DNA of 64,000 nucleotides from Moniliella sp. 'wahieum' (GCA_003971905.1 RSEE01000060.1:248001-312000); one strand, 5' to 3'; numbered from the stretch's first letter, positions 31,495 through 44,258 are shown. A program made the numbers and translations. Notes: a model not told the origin generated them from the sequence alone.

Positions 31495-34400
31495 ATGTCG
31501 CGGCCCTCGGCTGCGCCCGGCAGCGGCGCCCCCCGCCCCAGCCCGCCCCCCCCGCCGCACCCTCCCGCCCCGCACCCAGGTCATCGTCGGCCGCCACATC
31601 GTCTCCGTCGTCGCTCCTCGCCGACGGCGGCTTTGCCCATGTCTACCTCGTCGCCTCCAAGCAGCCCATCCCCATCCCGACATGGACTCCCACGCCGCCC
31701 CCTCCTCCGCCCGCCACCACCCTCGTCCTCAAGCACATCGCTGTCCCCGACAAACCCTCCCTCGCCCATGTCCGCGCCGAGGTTGAGGCGAATGTACGTC
31801 CCCTCTCCCTCTCTCTCTCTCTCTCTCCTCCCCATCCCATCCACCCACCGCTCACCCTCCCCCTCTCCTCTCCCTCTCCCTCTCCCTCAGCGCAGCCTGC
31901 GCGGCCACACCCACATTGTCACTTGTCGAGGCATCCGCCACTGCACTCCCCAGTGGCGCCGGGTACGAGGTGTTTATCCTCATGGAGTACTGCAGCGGCG
32001 GCGGTCTGCTCGACCTGATGAATGCCCATCTGCACGACCGCCTGCCCGAATCCCAGATCTCCATATTTTGCCGACGTGTGTCAAGCCTGGCGGTCATGCA
32101 CCACCTTTCCCCCCCGCTGCTGCACCGCGACCTCAAGATTGAAAATGTGCTCATTGCCCCGGCCCCCGCGGACGATCCGCGCCGTGGGCCCATCTACAAG
32201 TTGGCCGACTTTGGCTCCACCGTTCCGCTCCTTTCCCGGAACCCGCCACGTCCCTGGCGCAAGTAAAAGAGCTGGAGCAAGACTTGAACCGGGCCACAAC
32301 GCTACAGTACCGTGCGCCCGAGATGGTGGACCTAAGCCAACGCAAACCGATTGATGAAAAGGCGGATGTATGGGCCATGGGCGTGTTCCTCTACAAGCTC
32401 TGTTACTTTACCACACCCTTTGAAGGACCGGAGGTGGGGCGCTGGCCATCGCGAATGCCCGCTACCGGTTCCCATCGTTTCCTCGGTACACGGATCAGAC
32501 CAAGGCGTTGATTGGGTGGATGCTGCAAAAACGAGGGGAAGATCGGCCGACGGTGGACCAGCTCATCGTGCGCGCGTTCCATCTGAGGGGGTTGCATCCG
32601 CCTTCCTTGACGCAGAGGTACGTCCGCCTTGCGCTCGAAAGCTCCTCCCACCCAGCCCGACCGACAGGGACGTCCCATGTGCCCCTCCCCCTAGAGATGG
32701 AGATGGAGATGGAGATGGGTGTCGCGGGACAGTGGACGTCCCTGCGCCAAGGCCAGCCAGCCAAGGATCCATCGCTTATTTCAGCCCGATCGCCTCGCCC
32801 TCCCACTCGCATGGCACCCCTCGCACCTCTTCCACTCTCTTCCGCTCCCGCATCTGCATCCATGTCCCCTTCCTTCCTTGATGACGCGGCAACGCGCTTT
32901 CCTACGCTGGACCAGCTTGACGCTTCGATTTCCCATGTATCGGTCCCTGCTGCAGCAGGAGCAAAAGGACCTCTTCTTTCCACCTCGGCCTCCCCCTCCT
33001 CTCCACCCTCTAGGGCCTCGACGGCCTCGAAGCCAATCCCCCCGCGTTCTACGTCGTCTACATCCACCCCTGCCCTTACCGCTCATCCCGCTCCGAATTC
33101 AACTCCGCCATCTACATCCGCAGCTATATCCCGTCCATACCCACATCCGGACCTCCTGCTTCCTCTCGCCCCTCACACATCCCGCACGGATCGGTTTCGA
33201 TCCGAGACCGTTGGCCGCCGCTGCGGAGGAAGAGCGGAACCTGAACCGGAACGGGAGCAGGAGCAGAAGTGGGAGCGGGAGCGGGAACGGGAGCAGAAAC
33301 GAAAGCAGGAGCGGAAGCAGCGTTTCGAGGTTAGGTGCGGCGTCCATGGGCGACAGCACCATCTTGCTACCTCCAAATGGGACTGGAAAGGGAGCGCAAA
33401 ATGCTGCTCACAATGGGACATACCCAATCCCTCCTCTTCTGCGTCTGCTTCTTCCAAGATGGAGAGGATGGGACCAACCACGGGAGAGAAAGGTGAGAGC
33501 TTGAGCGGGACCGAGAAGGAGCACACGACACGAACGCGACCGCGACCGCGACCGAGAAGGAGAAGGAAAACGGACCGCTCGAGGCGCCGGCGCAAGATTG
33601 GTTGACCGGATCGGAAGATGTGTTGGGAGATACCTGTCCTCAGCTCCCATTGAGGCCGATGGGACTTTACTCAGGCCACGCAGCTCAGCACGCAGCTCGC
33701 CCCCGCTGGCTGTCCACTCTTCTTCCCCTGCCCACGATGTCTCCCCTTCCGACCGCGAGCCAGAAAGTAGCGATGACGACCTCCCGCCCGAACCTGCTGA
33801 GGGGAACCCATATTCCCGCCCGCAACGTGTACCTGTACCTGTATCTGTTCCTGCTACCATCTCACCTATGGGCGATATCTCTTATCCCCTGGAGGGGCAA
33901 GCAACGGGGCAGAGGAAGGGCAAGCGGAGCGGGATCTGGATCCGGAGCGTGTCTCCCCTCCGAGCCGCAAGAGAGAGGACAGTTTCGACCTGTACCTGCG
34001 TGTGGAACCGGAAGATGAGATGGACTTGGCCTTGATTGAAGGTCGTATCCCATCTGGATCGTATCCTTTATCTTCTTGGTCTGTTCCCGACTCATGGGCT
34101 CCTCTGCACTGCCAGCCTCGTCTGCCATACCCGCACGGGCACGGACGCCACCGAGTGCTGAAGCAGTTGCGCTCGCGCACAAATTAGGTGTGCTCACGGG
34201 TACCCCGATGCCACCTGTCTCGCCTCGTGGGACGGGATGGGCGGGCCGAGCGTACGAGACAGAGGGCACCATGAGGTCACTGCACCGTCCTCATCTTCAC
34301 CGACACCAAGTGCCCCAGTGGCATTGCCTTCAGGACAAGGCGCGCCGCCGCCGCCGCCGTCGCCACCGAGGACGACATCGATGGCGACAACGATCAAGGT

Positions 34401-35274
34401 AGGAACGCCGACGGTAGACGCGCCGAAGGTCGCAACACCCACGATGGGTAAGGCACTGGCGCACTTGAGCCTTGGTTCTGACTCGCCTACCTTTGCTCCT
34501 ACCCCATCATCTTCTTCACCTACCCCCCCTGCCACAGCTGCCGCCCACTCACCGGCTTCGCAACCTGATGCAGCAGGCCAGCTTGGGACCGCTGCGTCGT
34601 CGGCATCTGCGCCAGCTCCGACGCTGCAAGAGCGTGTACGCAAGCTGGAACGCGCTAGAACGGGGCAAGTTGCCTCCCCTAGTGGGGTTGGCCCTGGTGC
34701 TTCTTCCGACGTTGGTGCTGCGCTGCCTCGACCTACGCACAAGCCCGGATCGCGATCGGTTGCCTCCCCCCTTGCGGCGTTGCATTATCCGGTGCACTCC
34801 CATCCCACCCCGTCGGATCGTTCGTCGCCACCACCACGCGTTCGATCGCTCTGGTCTGCGGTGCGGGCGGGGAAAGTCCACGCTCGAGACGCCGCCCAAG
34901 CCCCCGCGCACTCGCACGCAGACGGGAAAGGTCGTGCGTCGCTCTTGCCATGGGAACGGGAAGCGTTGGTGGCGGAGGCGATAGAGAAAGGTGGGGTGGT
35001 GCGGGGGGAGATGCGAATGTTGGAAAGTCTGCAACGTCGGTCGGCTTCCCCTCCCGCGTCAGTGTTGGCGTCAGTGTCGTCTCCCACTGCTGAGAAGGAC
35101 GGTCCTGGTCCAGGAACAGGCACAGGGGAGAGGAAGGAGGGACCGAAACCGAAACCGGAACCGGAGTCGGAGTCGGAGTCGGAGTCGGAACCCGAACCGG
35201 AAACGGCTGGGTTCCATGGTGTCAACCGGTTGATTTCACGGTGGCAGCAAGTGAGCCAAAGTGGAATGCGGTAG
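31495..35274 (+). CDS. Ark/Prk/AAK1 (NAK)-family serine/threonine kinase
   Basis: NAK kinases phosphorylate endocytic adaptors and regulate actin patches and clathrin coats. The start is MSRPSAAPGSG (31495). Kinase features: Gly-rich loop LLADGGFAHVYLVASK, catalytic Lys in TLVLKHIAVPDK, intron 31794-31890 (97 bp, polypyrimidine tract), then RSLRGHTHIV, GYEVFILMEYCSGGGLLDLM (a signature of this family), HRDLKIENVLI, LADFGST, TTLQYRAPEMVDLSQRKPID and ADVWAMGVFLYKLCYFTTPF. The long tail is Ser/Pro-rich and charged, with EMEMEMEM and ESESESESE runs, and ends GFHGVNRLISRWQQ, close to the terminal motif of fungal homologues. Frame breaks at about 31.92, 32.25, 32.44, 33.55-33.60, 33.90, 34.08 and 34.24 kb. 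The kinase call is firm; tail continuity is inferred from the end motif. Confidence 0.9.
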
Positions 35275-35878
35275 TCAGTCAGTCCAAGTACCAAGTACTT
35301 TCTTCTGTCGTGCTTTCTGCTCTCTCGGGGTTCCTCTCGGGTTTCCTCTCTCCTGTCCTGCGTTCTCTGCTTTCCGTGTAGGATGGGATAGGGAGGAGGT
35401 GGGGGGGGGGATGAGGTCGATGAGGTCGATGAGGTCGATGAGGTCGATGAGGGGGTTGGTTGATGAGGGGGTTGGTTGATGAGGACACCTTGCTTTTTGC
35501 CTGTGCATTTTACCTTTTGCATTTTGCATTTTGCCTTCTACCTTTTGTCTGTGCATGTTTACCTTTGCCTATGCCTAGCGCCTGCACACTATCCGAGCAA
35601 ACGAACGAGGTGCTAGGTGAACAATGACATTTCGCTCGCCGACCCAACGAAGGACCAAGGACAGGTGAATTAGATGGGTGGGAAAAGGACGGGATGGGAT
35701 GATCGATGAATAGCGAAGAGGAATGGATGCGAGGGGAGAGAGGCAAGACAAGTCAAGTCAAGTCAAGACAAATCAAGTGAAGGGAAGGCAGGTGAAGAGG
35801 GAAGACGAGGGGGGGGGACGAGGGGGAGGTACCGGCGGGAGACGGCGCGAGACGCAGGGGGGAGGAGGTTACAAGGAA
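35275..35878. other. Convergent intergenic region with tandem repeats
   Basis: Between the ends of the kinase and SMP-protein genes. It contains the GATGAGGTC array (35411-35450), two copies of a tgatgagggggttggt unit (35448-35480), gcattttgcattttgcc repeats (about 35518-35540) and a caagtcaagtcaagtcaaga run (about 35750-35770). No gene. Confidence 0.6.
35410..35450. repeat. 9-bp tandem repeat, GATGAGGTC unit
   Basis: Four and a half near-perfect copies follow a G run. The unit resembles part of the 26-bp repeat at 60322-60424 (GATGAAGTCGATGAAGG). Confidence 0.9.
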
Positions 35879-38800
35879 TTACAACGCGCCCCAAGGAGCA
35901 GCCAAGATGGTAGGAGAAGGGGTATTGTCATAGTCATACTCTTCTCGGTCCACCTGGACGATCGGTGGCGCGTGGTGCAAGTTCCTTTTCAATTTCCTTT
36001 TCCTGTCAGTCTCGTGGTCGTCGCCATTCTCGTGCTCGTGGTCAGGCGCGGGCGGGGGCACGGTAGCCAAGGTAGCCATGGCCAAGCGCGGCTCGGTCCT
36101 CCGTTCAGTCCTCCTTTCGGTCCTCCGTTCAGTCCTCCTTCGGTCCTCCGTTCGCCCCACTGTTCGCCCCAAGGTTCGCTCCACCGATCACGTTCAGATC
36201 GTTCAGGCGAGCGGGCCAAGTGGGAAGCAGGAGCGACAGAAGGTCGAAAAGTAGGTTGGACAGCGGGATGAGCTTTGGTACCAGCCTGCGTGGCTACCCG
36301 TTCGTTCCGTTCGGGCGAATGGGCGAGGGCGACACGAGGCGGAGGGGGAGGGAGTACTGTTCCAGGTGGAGGACGAAGTGGGAGGAAGCGTCCGAGCGAA
36401 CTAGTACTGCCACTGGGACTGGCATTGGCACTGGGATTGAGGCTGGAGGTGAGATTAGCATTGGTGCTGGAGTTGGTGCTTGGATGGGGATTGGGATTGG
36501 GATTGGGGCTGCGGGTGGGACTGGGGTTGGGGCCAGGTAAGGCAGGCCCCAGTGAAGCGGAACAAGGTGGTGCGTGCTTGTGGGCTGTGGGCAGTAGGAG
36601 AAGAGAGGAGTTCCTCCTTATCGTTGCTCGACGCAAATGTCGTGGGGTGCTGTGCGGGTGGCAGGCGCAGACCCAGGCGCAGACCCAGGCACAAGCACAG
36701 GTACGGGCAGAGCGGTTCCCCCTGTTCAGGAGAAGGCAGAGCCGGGGAATGCGAGGGGGCATGGGGGGTGGCCTCGTCGCGTCCAGAAAGAAGGGAGAGA
36801 CCGAGGGTAGCACGAGGTCGTGGGGGGAGGAATTCAAGAGAAAGCGAGAAGAGGATGAGGTGGTAGATGGGGATCCAGTCAAGTCGGTGGGGGTAGCACT
36901 GTGCCGGTACGAGCGACGAATGTTAATGGAAGCGGCACGACGTAAACTGGGATGAGGAAGAGCTTCCTCTGAGCCGAGCGTAGTGAGAGGGAAAGGGTCT
37001 GAACTTTCCCCCCCCCACTTGCCTCTGGCTCGTCCGAGGGGGGAACCAGAACAACGTCGTTGATCACCGGGCCTACCATACTACGTCGGTTGGTCCACGC
37101 TGCGATGCCCCCGGCAGCACGACGCCAGGTCTTGAGCAGTGCTTGCCCCGTCTCGGTCGACAGGTCGGTGGTGCCTTTAGTCTTGCCCAAGGCGGAGACG
37201 AGGGCGATCCGCCGCATCCGTCAGGGGTGCAACATACTCACCCACACCGCGGTCTTCTACAGCTGCTGCACTGCTTTCGGGCTCCCCCGTTCCCGTTCCC
37301 GTTCCCGCTCCCGCTCCCGCTCCGATTCCCCCTCCTGTTCCCGTTCATGTTGCACCTCCGGCTGGGACGCGTGGGAGGCGAGCTGGACGTGAGGGTCTAG
37401 CGATTGAGCCGAGCTTGGTTCGGGCTGTTCGGACGACAGCAGGTCAGGTGGGGGCGTGATGTCAGATGTATCGGGAAACGAGGAGCGTTTGGTTTGGCGG
37501 GGGTGGGAGTGTGGTCGTGCTCGGACGGGAGATGGGGCGAGTGTAGATCGGAAGGGAGCGAGGGTAAGCTGAGGGTCGGGACTGAGGCGGAGAAGCGCAT
37601 TCCACCCTTGGGCGCGTGGGCCAGGGCGTGGGCGTGAGGATCGGCATGGGGATCGAGGACAGTGTCCAACTCGGACGGGGAATCATGTACGCTCTTACGT
37701 TGGAACCAGCTGCGTCGCCGGCCTCGTCAGGTAGAGGAAGAATGTCGTCGATGGGAGACGAGTGGGGCGATCGACCGGGACCAGATCGGCCTGGGCGGGA
37801 GCGACGTTGTTTCTGAGCGACGACCAGTTGGGCCGCATCGTTGCGAGCCAAAACGTCAGTCAAGGAAGCCTTGGCCGAAAGGGGCGAAGATTTATTCTTT
37901 GTCTTGCGTCGACGGACTTGGCCCGTAACCGGCGATGGGGTGGCACCTCTACCGCACTGGCGCTGGCCAGGCCCGCATCGCCCGCACTGATCGCCACGGT
38001 CGGACCTGAAGGGCTTGGAGCCGGACTGGGCGAGGAGGTAGCCGTTCTCTGCCCTCCTGGAGGAATGGGGATCGGGATGGGGATCGGAAGGGTGGTGGGA
38101 TCTTCCAGTAGCTCAGGGTCGTGGGTTCGGGTTGTATCTTCGTGCGGCTGGGGGGGATTATGTTCTTGCTCCGGAGCGCTCGGGCGCGCTGGGGAGCGGG
38201 CGGCGTCGGCCCAGATCCCACCGCGCTGAGCGTAGTCGGAAGAGTCGAAAAAGGTAAAGTCATCCATGTGGGGGAGAACGAGGGACTCGACGACCAACTC
38301 TTTGATTTTAGCCTCGATGGTGCGGGTGATCAAGGACCACTGAACCTGGCGAGCCGACACGCCAGGGATGATGGCAAAGTCCATTTGCGGGGGGCGGGTG
38401 AACCCCCACCACATGCGGTTGGAAGGAGGGGGCTTGATGGTGAACAGGGCGTTGCCCTCGAGTGAGCGCAGTTCGACCGCCAGAGAGAGGGGGACACCGT
38501 ACGTGTATGCCGGGTTCTTGAGCCCGGGAAGGCCCAGGGTTAAGACCGTGGCGATCACCACCTCATCTGGCCCTTGTAGTGGACTGAGGCCTCCATGGTC
38601 GCCTCGCCCTCTGGCGTGAGAGCCTTGAGCATCGGGCGACCAAAGAGCGGAGGCGCGGAACCAATGTTGACCTGCACCACCTCGACCGGTCCGAGGAGGG
38701 CAGGTGTCTTGATCCGAGAGAGTTTGCGACGAAGTTTAGCCGTCAAAGCCTGTTCCGTCCAGGCAGTACGACAAATGCCGACCCAATAGCGGCCCAACAA

Positions 38801-39841
38801 AGCATTGAACCAGCGCAGCGGCAATGGATCCGGCACGTCGTCCAAGCGTTGCATCAAATTGTGCATATCATCCTTGGAAAAGGCCTCGCCGACCGGGTCG
38901 CCGGGGTCGAGGTTCGCCTTGGCATAGGGGGCAGTCACACTCCCGCCCGGAGGAGGCTCGAGCGACGCTTTGAACAAGGCAAAGTACCATTCTCCAGGTC
39001 GGGCGCTGTGGGGGCAAATACGAACCACTCGTTCCGAGCGGTTGGGACGGGGAGTTCTGGGCTTTTTTCCGTGCCGCGCTGTGAGGTGGGAGCTACGATG
39101 CGGACCGCGTTTCTGCGGACAAACAGTTCTGCATCCAGCACCGGGCCCTCGGGCTGAGGAAGGGGATCGGGAGTGAGACCAGCGTGGGCATCGGGCGAGT
39201 GGGGGGAAGGACCGAGGGGTCCCAGAGCATCGCCGATCCAAGGCCCATAGATACTGACGCGCGTCCCACGCAGATCGATCGCAGCATACACTTCACCAGG
39301 TCCGGACGCGGGCAAGCCAGGGCGGTAGAGGTAGAGGATGAGGACGACTTGAGCACAGCATGGAAGATGCGTCGCCTGGGCGGGGCTTGGGGGCGTGCTT
39401 TCCCTTGCTTGCATTGGCAGACGAAGCCGGTGGCTCCTTTTCCGATCCAGACAGCAGGCCGGATCCGCCATCGTCCATCGCTGATCCCTTTTTGTCGCGC
39501 GGCTCGGAGCGCACCAAGCCACGGTACATGGCGCTGACGTAGCCGCCGCTGCGGGTCAAAAGGCCGTCGCGAGCGGCGGCGGGCGGCGGGGGCGGGGCGG
39601 TGGGGGGGCCATCGCGAGCCCAATGGCGTGTGACGACCAGAGGGCCGGCGCGGGTGGGGGCAGGGGCAGGGGCAGAGGAGGCGACTGGGTCGGCGGGCCC
39701 GTTGGGCAGATGCTCGAGCGGCACAGCATCCACCAGCGGCGGGGCGCGGCACAGCAGTAGGACATAAGCCACCGCCACACACAGCGGCAGGAAGGTCAGT
39801 GCGCCCGCCATGTACAGCGCGAGCGCAGTCAGCACACCCAT
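35879..39841 (-). CDS. SMP-domain lipid-transfer protein, Nvj2-like, ER contact sites
   Basis: Nvj2/TEX2-type proteins are ER-anchored, with a PH-like domain and a lipid-carrying SMP domain, and act at membrane contact sites. The start was chosen at the Met at 39841 just before the anchor helix ALALYMAGALTFLPLCVAVA; an upstream in-frame Met (39970) would add a polyproline leader. PH-like part: FAVLKS (other frame), VYAAIDLRGTRVSIYG. SMP part: LRWFNALLGRYWVGICRTAW, LGPVEVVQVNIGSAPPLFGR, then VIATVLTLGLPGLKNPAYTY, NALFTIKPPPSNRMWWGFTR and ESLVLPHMDDFTFFDSSDY. A long disordered tail (RRIALVSALGKTKG, SSDPFPLTTLGSEEALPHPS, then ERNERVATQAG) ends at IVQVDREEYDYDNTPSPTIL, stop at 35879. Frame breaks at about 39.36, 38.94, 38.56, 37.86, 37.40, 37.01 and 36.15 kb. 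Confidence 0.88.
36093..36156. repeat. Tandem repeat within Nvj2-like tail
   Basis: A unit of about 25 bp (cggtcctccgttcagtcctcc) repeats two to three times. Translated on the minus strand it gives alternating NGGPKGG-like peptides, so it may lie in the disordered tail or mark a low-complexity 3' end. Confidence 0.7.
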
Positions 39842-40847
39842 GGCGTGGTCGTGTGCGGCGCAGCGCCAGCGACCGTCGGCGGTGGTGGTGGGGGGGGCGG
39901 GCAGGGGCGGCGGCGGCGGCGGCGGTGGTGGAGGCGCTCGCTCGACGGAGTGGCAGGCGGCATGCATCATGCATCAGCCGTGGTGCATGATGGGTGATCG
40001 ATGCTGGGCTCGATGCTGGAGTACTCCGACTGAGCATTCAAGCATCACCCGCTGAGGCGGGGCGCGCGGTGGGTGACGCTGACGTGGCCACCACCCAGAT
40101 GATAAGAGCGCCCGGCCGCTCGGGCGGTCGTCTGAGGCCCGACGATCACGCCGGCCACGGCCCAGCTCAGCCGGAGCTCAGGCGCAGGGCTGACCGCGAC
40201 CACTGCTGGCGACAGAAGCAGCGACGACGGCGCTGGCCCTGGCTCTTGTGTGGATGGCGATGGGTGAGGGTCTGCTATACCCGAGCCATACCGCAGCTGT
40301 CCGCCGTTCCCCATGCTCAAACCAGTGCACCAGCACACCAAACTTATATAGCTGAGGGATTTTGTGTGCAGATTGCCTGGGCGGGTCGCTCGAAATGTCG
40401 TCCCAAGGGACGGATCCATCAGTTCAACGTTCATCGTTCATCGACATCCATCGTCAATCGTCTTTAACATTTCCCCATTCCTTCCGTGCGCCTGAACGAT
40501 CATGCGGATCTTGAGGTATCTAAGGGAACGAGCGCGTGGGCCACCACGCCAACAGGTGAGAAAAGGAGAGTAGTACACACGGTAGGGGGCGGGGGGGCAG
40601 GAAAAAAAATGCACTTCTCACTGACGTCACAGTGTTGAGATTGAGGGAGATCTGAGAAATAAACTGGTATGCCTCCGCCCAGGAGCGACGTTCAACGATA
40701 AACAAACAATATATACTGGTGCAGCCAAGAAGCCCAGAGTAACCCCCTCCCACGAAGCAGTCCCCCCACTGAATCGATCAAAACCGGACCAACATCCACA
40801 ACAGCAACAACCACAGCAACCACGACAACGCCAACAACAAAAAAATG
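39842..40847. other. Upstream region of the SMP gene
   Basis: No gene. It contains palindromic catgcatcatgcatcagcc-type short repeats (about 39958-39995), the 5' flank of the SMP gene and the terminator side of tRNA-Lys. Confidence 0.5.
40838..40846 (-). terminator. Pol III T-run terminator of tRNA-Lys
   Basis: On the minus strand a run of T residues starts within a few bases of the tRNA 3' end, the standard RNA polymerase III stop. Confidence 0.8.
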
Positions 40848-40932
40848 CGCCCCACGTGGGACTCGAACCCACAACCGTGAGATGGACCTATTGGGTAAGA
40901 GTCTCAAATTCTACCGATTGAAATAGCGAGGC
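40848..40932 (-). tRNA. tRNA-Lys(CTT) with 12-nt intron
   Basis: Folded by eye on the minus strand: acceptor GCCTCGC pairs with GTGGGGC; D-loop AATCGGTA; anticodon stem TGAGA pairs with TCTCA; loop CT-CTT-A. A 12-nt intron (cccaataggtcc) sits one base 3' of the anticodon, the canonical position. Then A38, variable CGGTT, T-arm GTGGG-TTCGAGT-CCCAC, discriminator G. Mature length is 73 nt. The only weak spot is a T-T apposition at the base of the D-stem. B box GGTTCGAGTCC-like and the downstream T-run support expression. Confidence 0.92.
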
Positions 40933-41279
40933 GGACAAGCAAAGAAGCAAGACATCGGCAACGCTGCGACCATGCTCGTTGCGACTGGGGGTGCACGGAC
41001 ACTACGCTTTAAACTGTACGGGGATTGGGGACCAGAACAAGGTTGGGGAAAAGGGACGGGGGAAGAGAGGGGGAAAAGGGAATAGGGGAAGGGAGAAGGG
41101 GGGGTAACCGGTAACTCAGCGCAAAAGTTGAATACACCAAATCAAGAGAGCAAGGAGCAAAAGTACCGAACCGAGGAGCCCATGCAGCCCAATCCGCCGT
41201 AGGGCCCGAGGGGACGAGCAAAGTAAGCTTCCTGACGAGATATAGTACCAGTTCCAGTACTAAAATGAGTACGCTCAAG
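40933..41279. other. Intergenic, nothing recognised
   Basis: 5' flank of tRNA-Lys and 3' flank of PAL1, with G/A-rich low-complexity sequence (about 41030-41105). Confidence 0.5.
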
Positions 41280-42418
41280 TTAGTTGGTCGGTACGATGCC
41301 CTGCTTCCCGAGCCGGGCCAACTTTTTCCATAATACGCTAACCGCGGCGCGCCGAGGGGAGCGGGGACGAAGGTGCAGTTAGGCCTGCCGAGCGAGTGGG
41401 CGCAGTGGAGGAGGAGGCAGGAGCAGGGGCAGGGGCAGGGGCGTAGGGGCGCGAAGGATCGGCGCAGAGGGTAAGGTGGAAAACGGTGACTGTTCCAGGG
41501 TGGAACTGGTTTGGGAGACGGGGGGGTGGAGGGAGGAGAAGGGGGAGCAGGGGAGTGGGAAGAGCCAGAGGAAGAGGAGCGGGGACGTGCTGCGGCGACA
41601 GCTAACAGGGAAGAAGTACTTGCTTTCATTCCGAGCTGGAGCACGGGAGGCGAAGGGTCCGGCTGCATTGAGGGTTGGTTTGGGTTTGGGTAGGCACGTC
41701 GGGAGGAGACTGCGACGCAGACCACCGTACAGGGTAAAGCGCGCATGGACTTGCGTTTATCGCTTCTTGTCTTTTTGCGTCCATAGATGACCAGTCGCGT
41801 TCGGGTCAAGGGACTGGCACTGGCCGCGTTGACGGCCGGAGTCCAGGTAGAGCCCAAGCCTTCGGAGGACGGGTGGGAAACGCGTCGGCCGCCACGTAGG
41901 ATGGCTTCCATGTCCCATGCCGACGGCGAGGCCGAGTCGAGGTGACCTGGACCGTAGGGGCGTGTTCGGACCGCATAGGATTCGCCCTCGGGCGTGCAAA
42001 GTCCTGCCACGGCTCTGGTTGGTTGACGCCCCACAGATCGGTGTGCTTGGATTTCTTGGAAGCGTGGGGCAGGCGCGCCCGTAGCCAGGGCGTGGAACCC
42101 GTTGCGTTGTCGTATTCGGCGGCAGGGCTGACGGGAAGAGTAAGGTCGAGGCAGGCGGGGTGGTGCGAGATCGGCCTAACGCGCGCACAGGCGGGGCGTC
42201 GGCACGATTGCGGTGGGGCGTGAGGGCGTCGTAGGGCGAGTCGTGGTGGACGTGGCCGCCTTCGGCAGGAAGGGTGCGTCGAGGCATATGACGTCGGTAC
42301 GGCCCGGGCGGTTCGAGCGGGAGGGCAGGAGGGGGTGGGAAAGGGCGAGGGGTGCAGCGGCGTCGGCCCGGGGACTGGGGTGGGGCCCGGGTTGACGATG
42401 CTTCATGGCAGCCAGCAT
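41280..42418 (-). CDS. PAL1: PAL1 family, cell-morphology and early endocytic protein
   Basis: Pal1 proteins are fungal cortical factors needed for cell shape; the yeast homologue is an early endocytic-site component. The start is MLAAMKHRQPGPHPSP (42418). The diagnostic Pal1 motif is EGGHVHHDSPYDALTPHRNR (about 42.26-42.20 kb), followed by LDLTLPVSPAAEYDNATGS, KKSKHTDLWGVNQPEPWQDF (the conserved WGVPEPEP-like segment), and EGESYAVRTRPYGPGHLDS, then SAWDMEAILRGGRRVSHPSS. The tail is Ser/Pro-rich and ends RRAAVSVLWKKLARLGKQG before a TAA at 41280-41282. Frame breaks at about 42.27, 42.17, 41.99 and 41.4 kb. The family call rests on two ordered motifs and is good; the last 150 residues are inferred. 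Confidence 0.82.
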
Positions 42419-43355
42419 GGCGCGGGCAGCGTGGGGGGGGGGGGGGGGAGGCTGGTGGTGGGGGTGGTGGGAGGGTTGGGGGGGGGGGCTGGGAAGGGGG
42501 GGGTTGGGGGCAGCTGGGAGGCGGCGAAGACGGGGAGGAGGACAGGGGCGAGGTGCGGGGGCGCGGGAGCACGTGTGGTGTGGCGCAGTGCGGGGCTCGC
42601 TGTGCCGTTGCCCCAAGTCCGAAGAAGCACACCCGAGGGCTGCCCTGGCAGAAGAGCGCCCGTGCCCAAATGCAGACGCCTCGGCGCACCTCGATTGGCG
42701 CACCAGCTGGCGGCTGCACGCCTGTGCGCTGCTGTGGCGCGCCGCTGCGTTCGGCTGTCGCCCAAACGCCGCGCGCACGCCCACTGTCCCCCTGCGCCAG
42801 CTGGCGCTCGGCGGCCGCACGGGGCCAGTCTGCCACAGGAGGCCTGCCAGCTGCGGGGTACGCGCGGGGGAGGCAGGTGGCCGACTGGCGCTGTGCCGGG
42901 TGCAATCTGCCATCCCACACAGGCGAACCGAGCTGGAGCGCGGAGGCTCGGCGCACAGGACCAGTGTCCACTACCGATCGACGTCGGTGCTGCAAGCCGG
43001 TTGGCTGGCCTATGCTTGGGCCACGCTACGCAGCCTAACCAGACGCGACTCCTACCGCCCTGGGACGAAAGTCTGGCCATCGTGCTTTGGTAGCTCTACT
43101 TGGAATGCAGAATGGGCCATCCAGCTGGCATTAGCTCTCTGGTAGCCTCGGGTAGCCACCACCCCACCCCCTCACCACCCCCCAGCATTCCCTCGAGTCA
43201 GAAACCATGCCTCCACACTTTTATGTTGACCGGGAGGTCCGAGGGCCAATCACCTCTAAGCCACATTGACCTGGTCCCTTCTCACACATCAAACGCGCTG
43301 ACGCGCGTTCGATCGGATTCGCTCGGGCCTCAGACTGGTCTAGGCCCGAGCCGTT

Positions 43356-43402
43356 TCTTCTCCTTCTTCTCCTTCTTCTTCTTCTTCTTCTCCTCTTCTT
43401 CC
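43356..43402. repeat. CTT/TCTCC microsatellite
   Basis: ttctccttcttctccttcttcttcttc pattern, pyrimidine-only for nearly 50 bp. Confidence 0.85.
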
Positions 43403-44224
43403 TGTCTTGGGCCTAGTCCCGCATCCTGTCCTCGAACCATCACCTTCAGCCTCTGTTGTCCATCAGACTTGCTGGGAGACGTAGGCCAATATTTTACTCC
43501 CCCTCCGGTCCTCGGCTCCATCGTCAACCACCCCCTACCACCCCATGTCACATGTCACACCATTCCGTTCCAGTTCATTGGGCCCCCAACGCCCCTTCTG
43601 GACAACATCCGTGCCTTGATCACAAATCGAGATGACACTGCGGGGGCGTGTCAGCGTCAGCGTTCAGCGGGAGATCTTTCTGACTCTTGAAGCTTGGCGC
43701 TGTGTTGGGCACCAGGCGCAACCAGGTGGCTAATACCGTTTTATAGCGTTGTACATAGATGGCCACTAGGCAGGCACATTGTGCCGTTGTGTCAACAGGA
43801 CATGTGACTTGTGACGCGTGACGCGTCAGCGTGATGCGTAACAGGCTCTTTGGGACGGTATATATTCAGTGGCGCCGGTTACCGCTTACCGGTTCCCGGT
43901 TACTGGGTACCGGTTATCTTATGATTGCCCGGTTCCTTCCGGAGCCTCGAGTACCGGTAAGAACGCTGCAGTTATTCGCCAGCTCTTCGCCAGTCCTTCG
44001 CCTTTTAAATTTTAATAAGCTTTTGACAACACTGGAATCTACCAGTCTCCTTATCGCGCCGATACACCCATGTTTTTTCACCAAGCAATGCTCACATCTT
44101 CACTACCAAACGCATTTACTCGCTCCCTTTCTCGTCTCTCCCCAACGTCCAACAACACTAAACCTGTCTGTCGTTCTTGAAGTTGGCCCTAGTGGATCCT
44201 CGCGCGCTTCCCTCTGTCGCATGT

Positions 44225-44258
44225 TGTCACATGTCACCACATGTCACTACATGTCACT
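44225..44258. repeat. CATGTCAC direct repeats
   Basis: Three spaced copies of acatgtcac within 35 bp; two more at 43543-43557. Confidence 0.8.

Noticed and set aside
42352-43145. Plus-strand ORFs over the PAL1 upstream region
   Set aside because: Low-complexity Gly-rich start and no conserved segment; likely promoter of PAL1.
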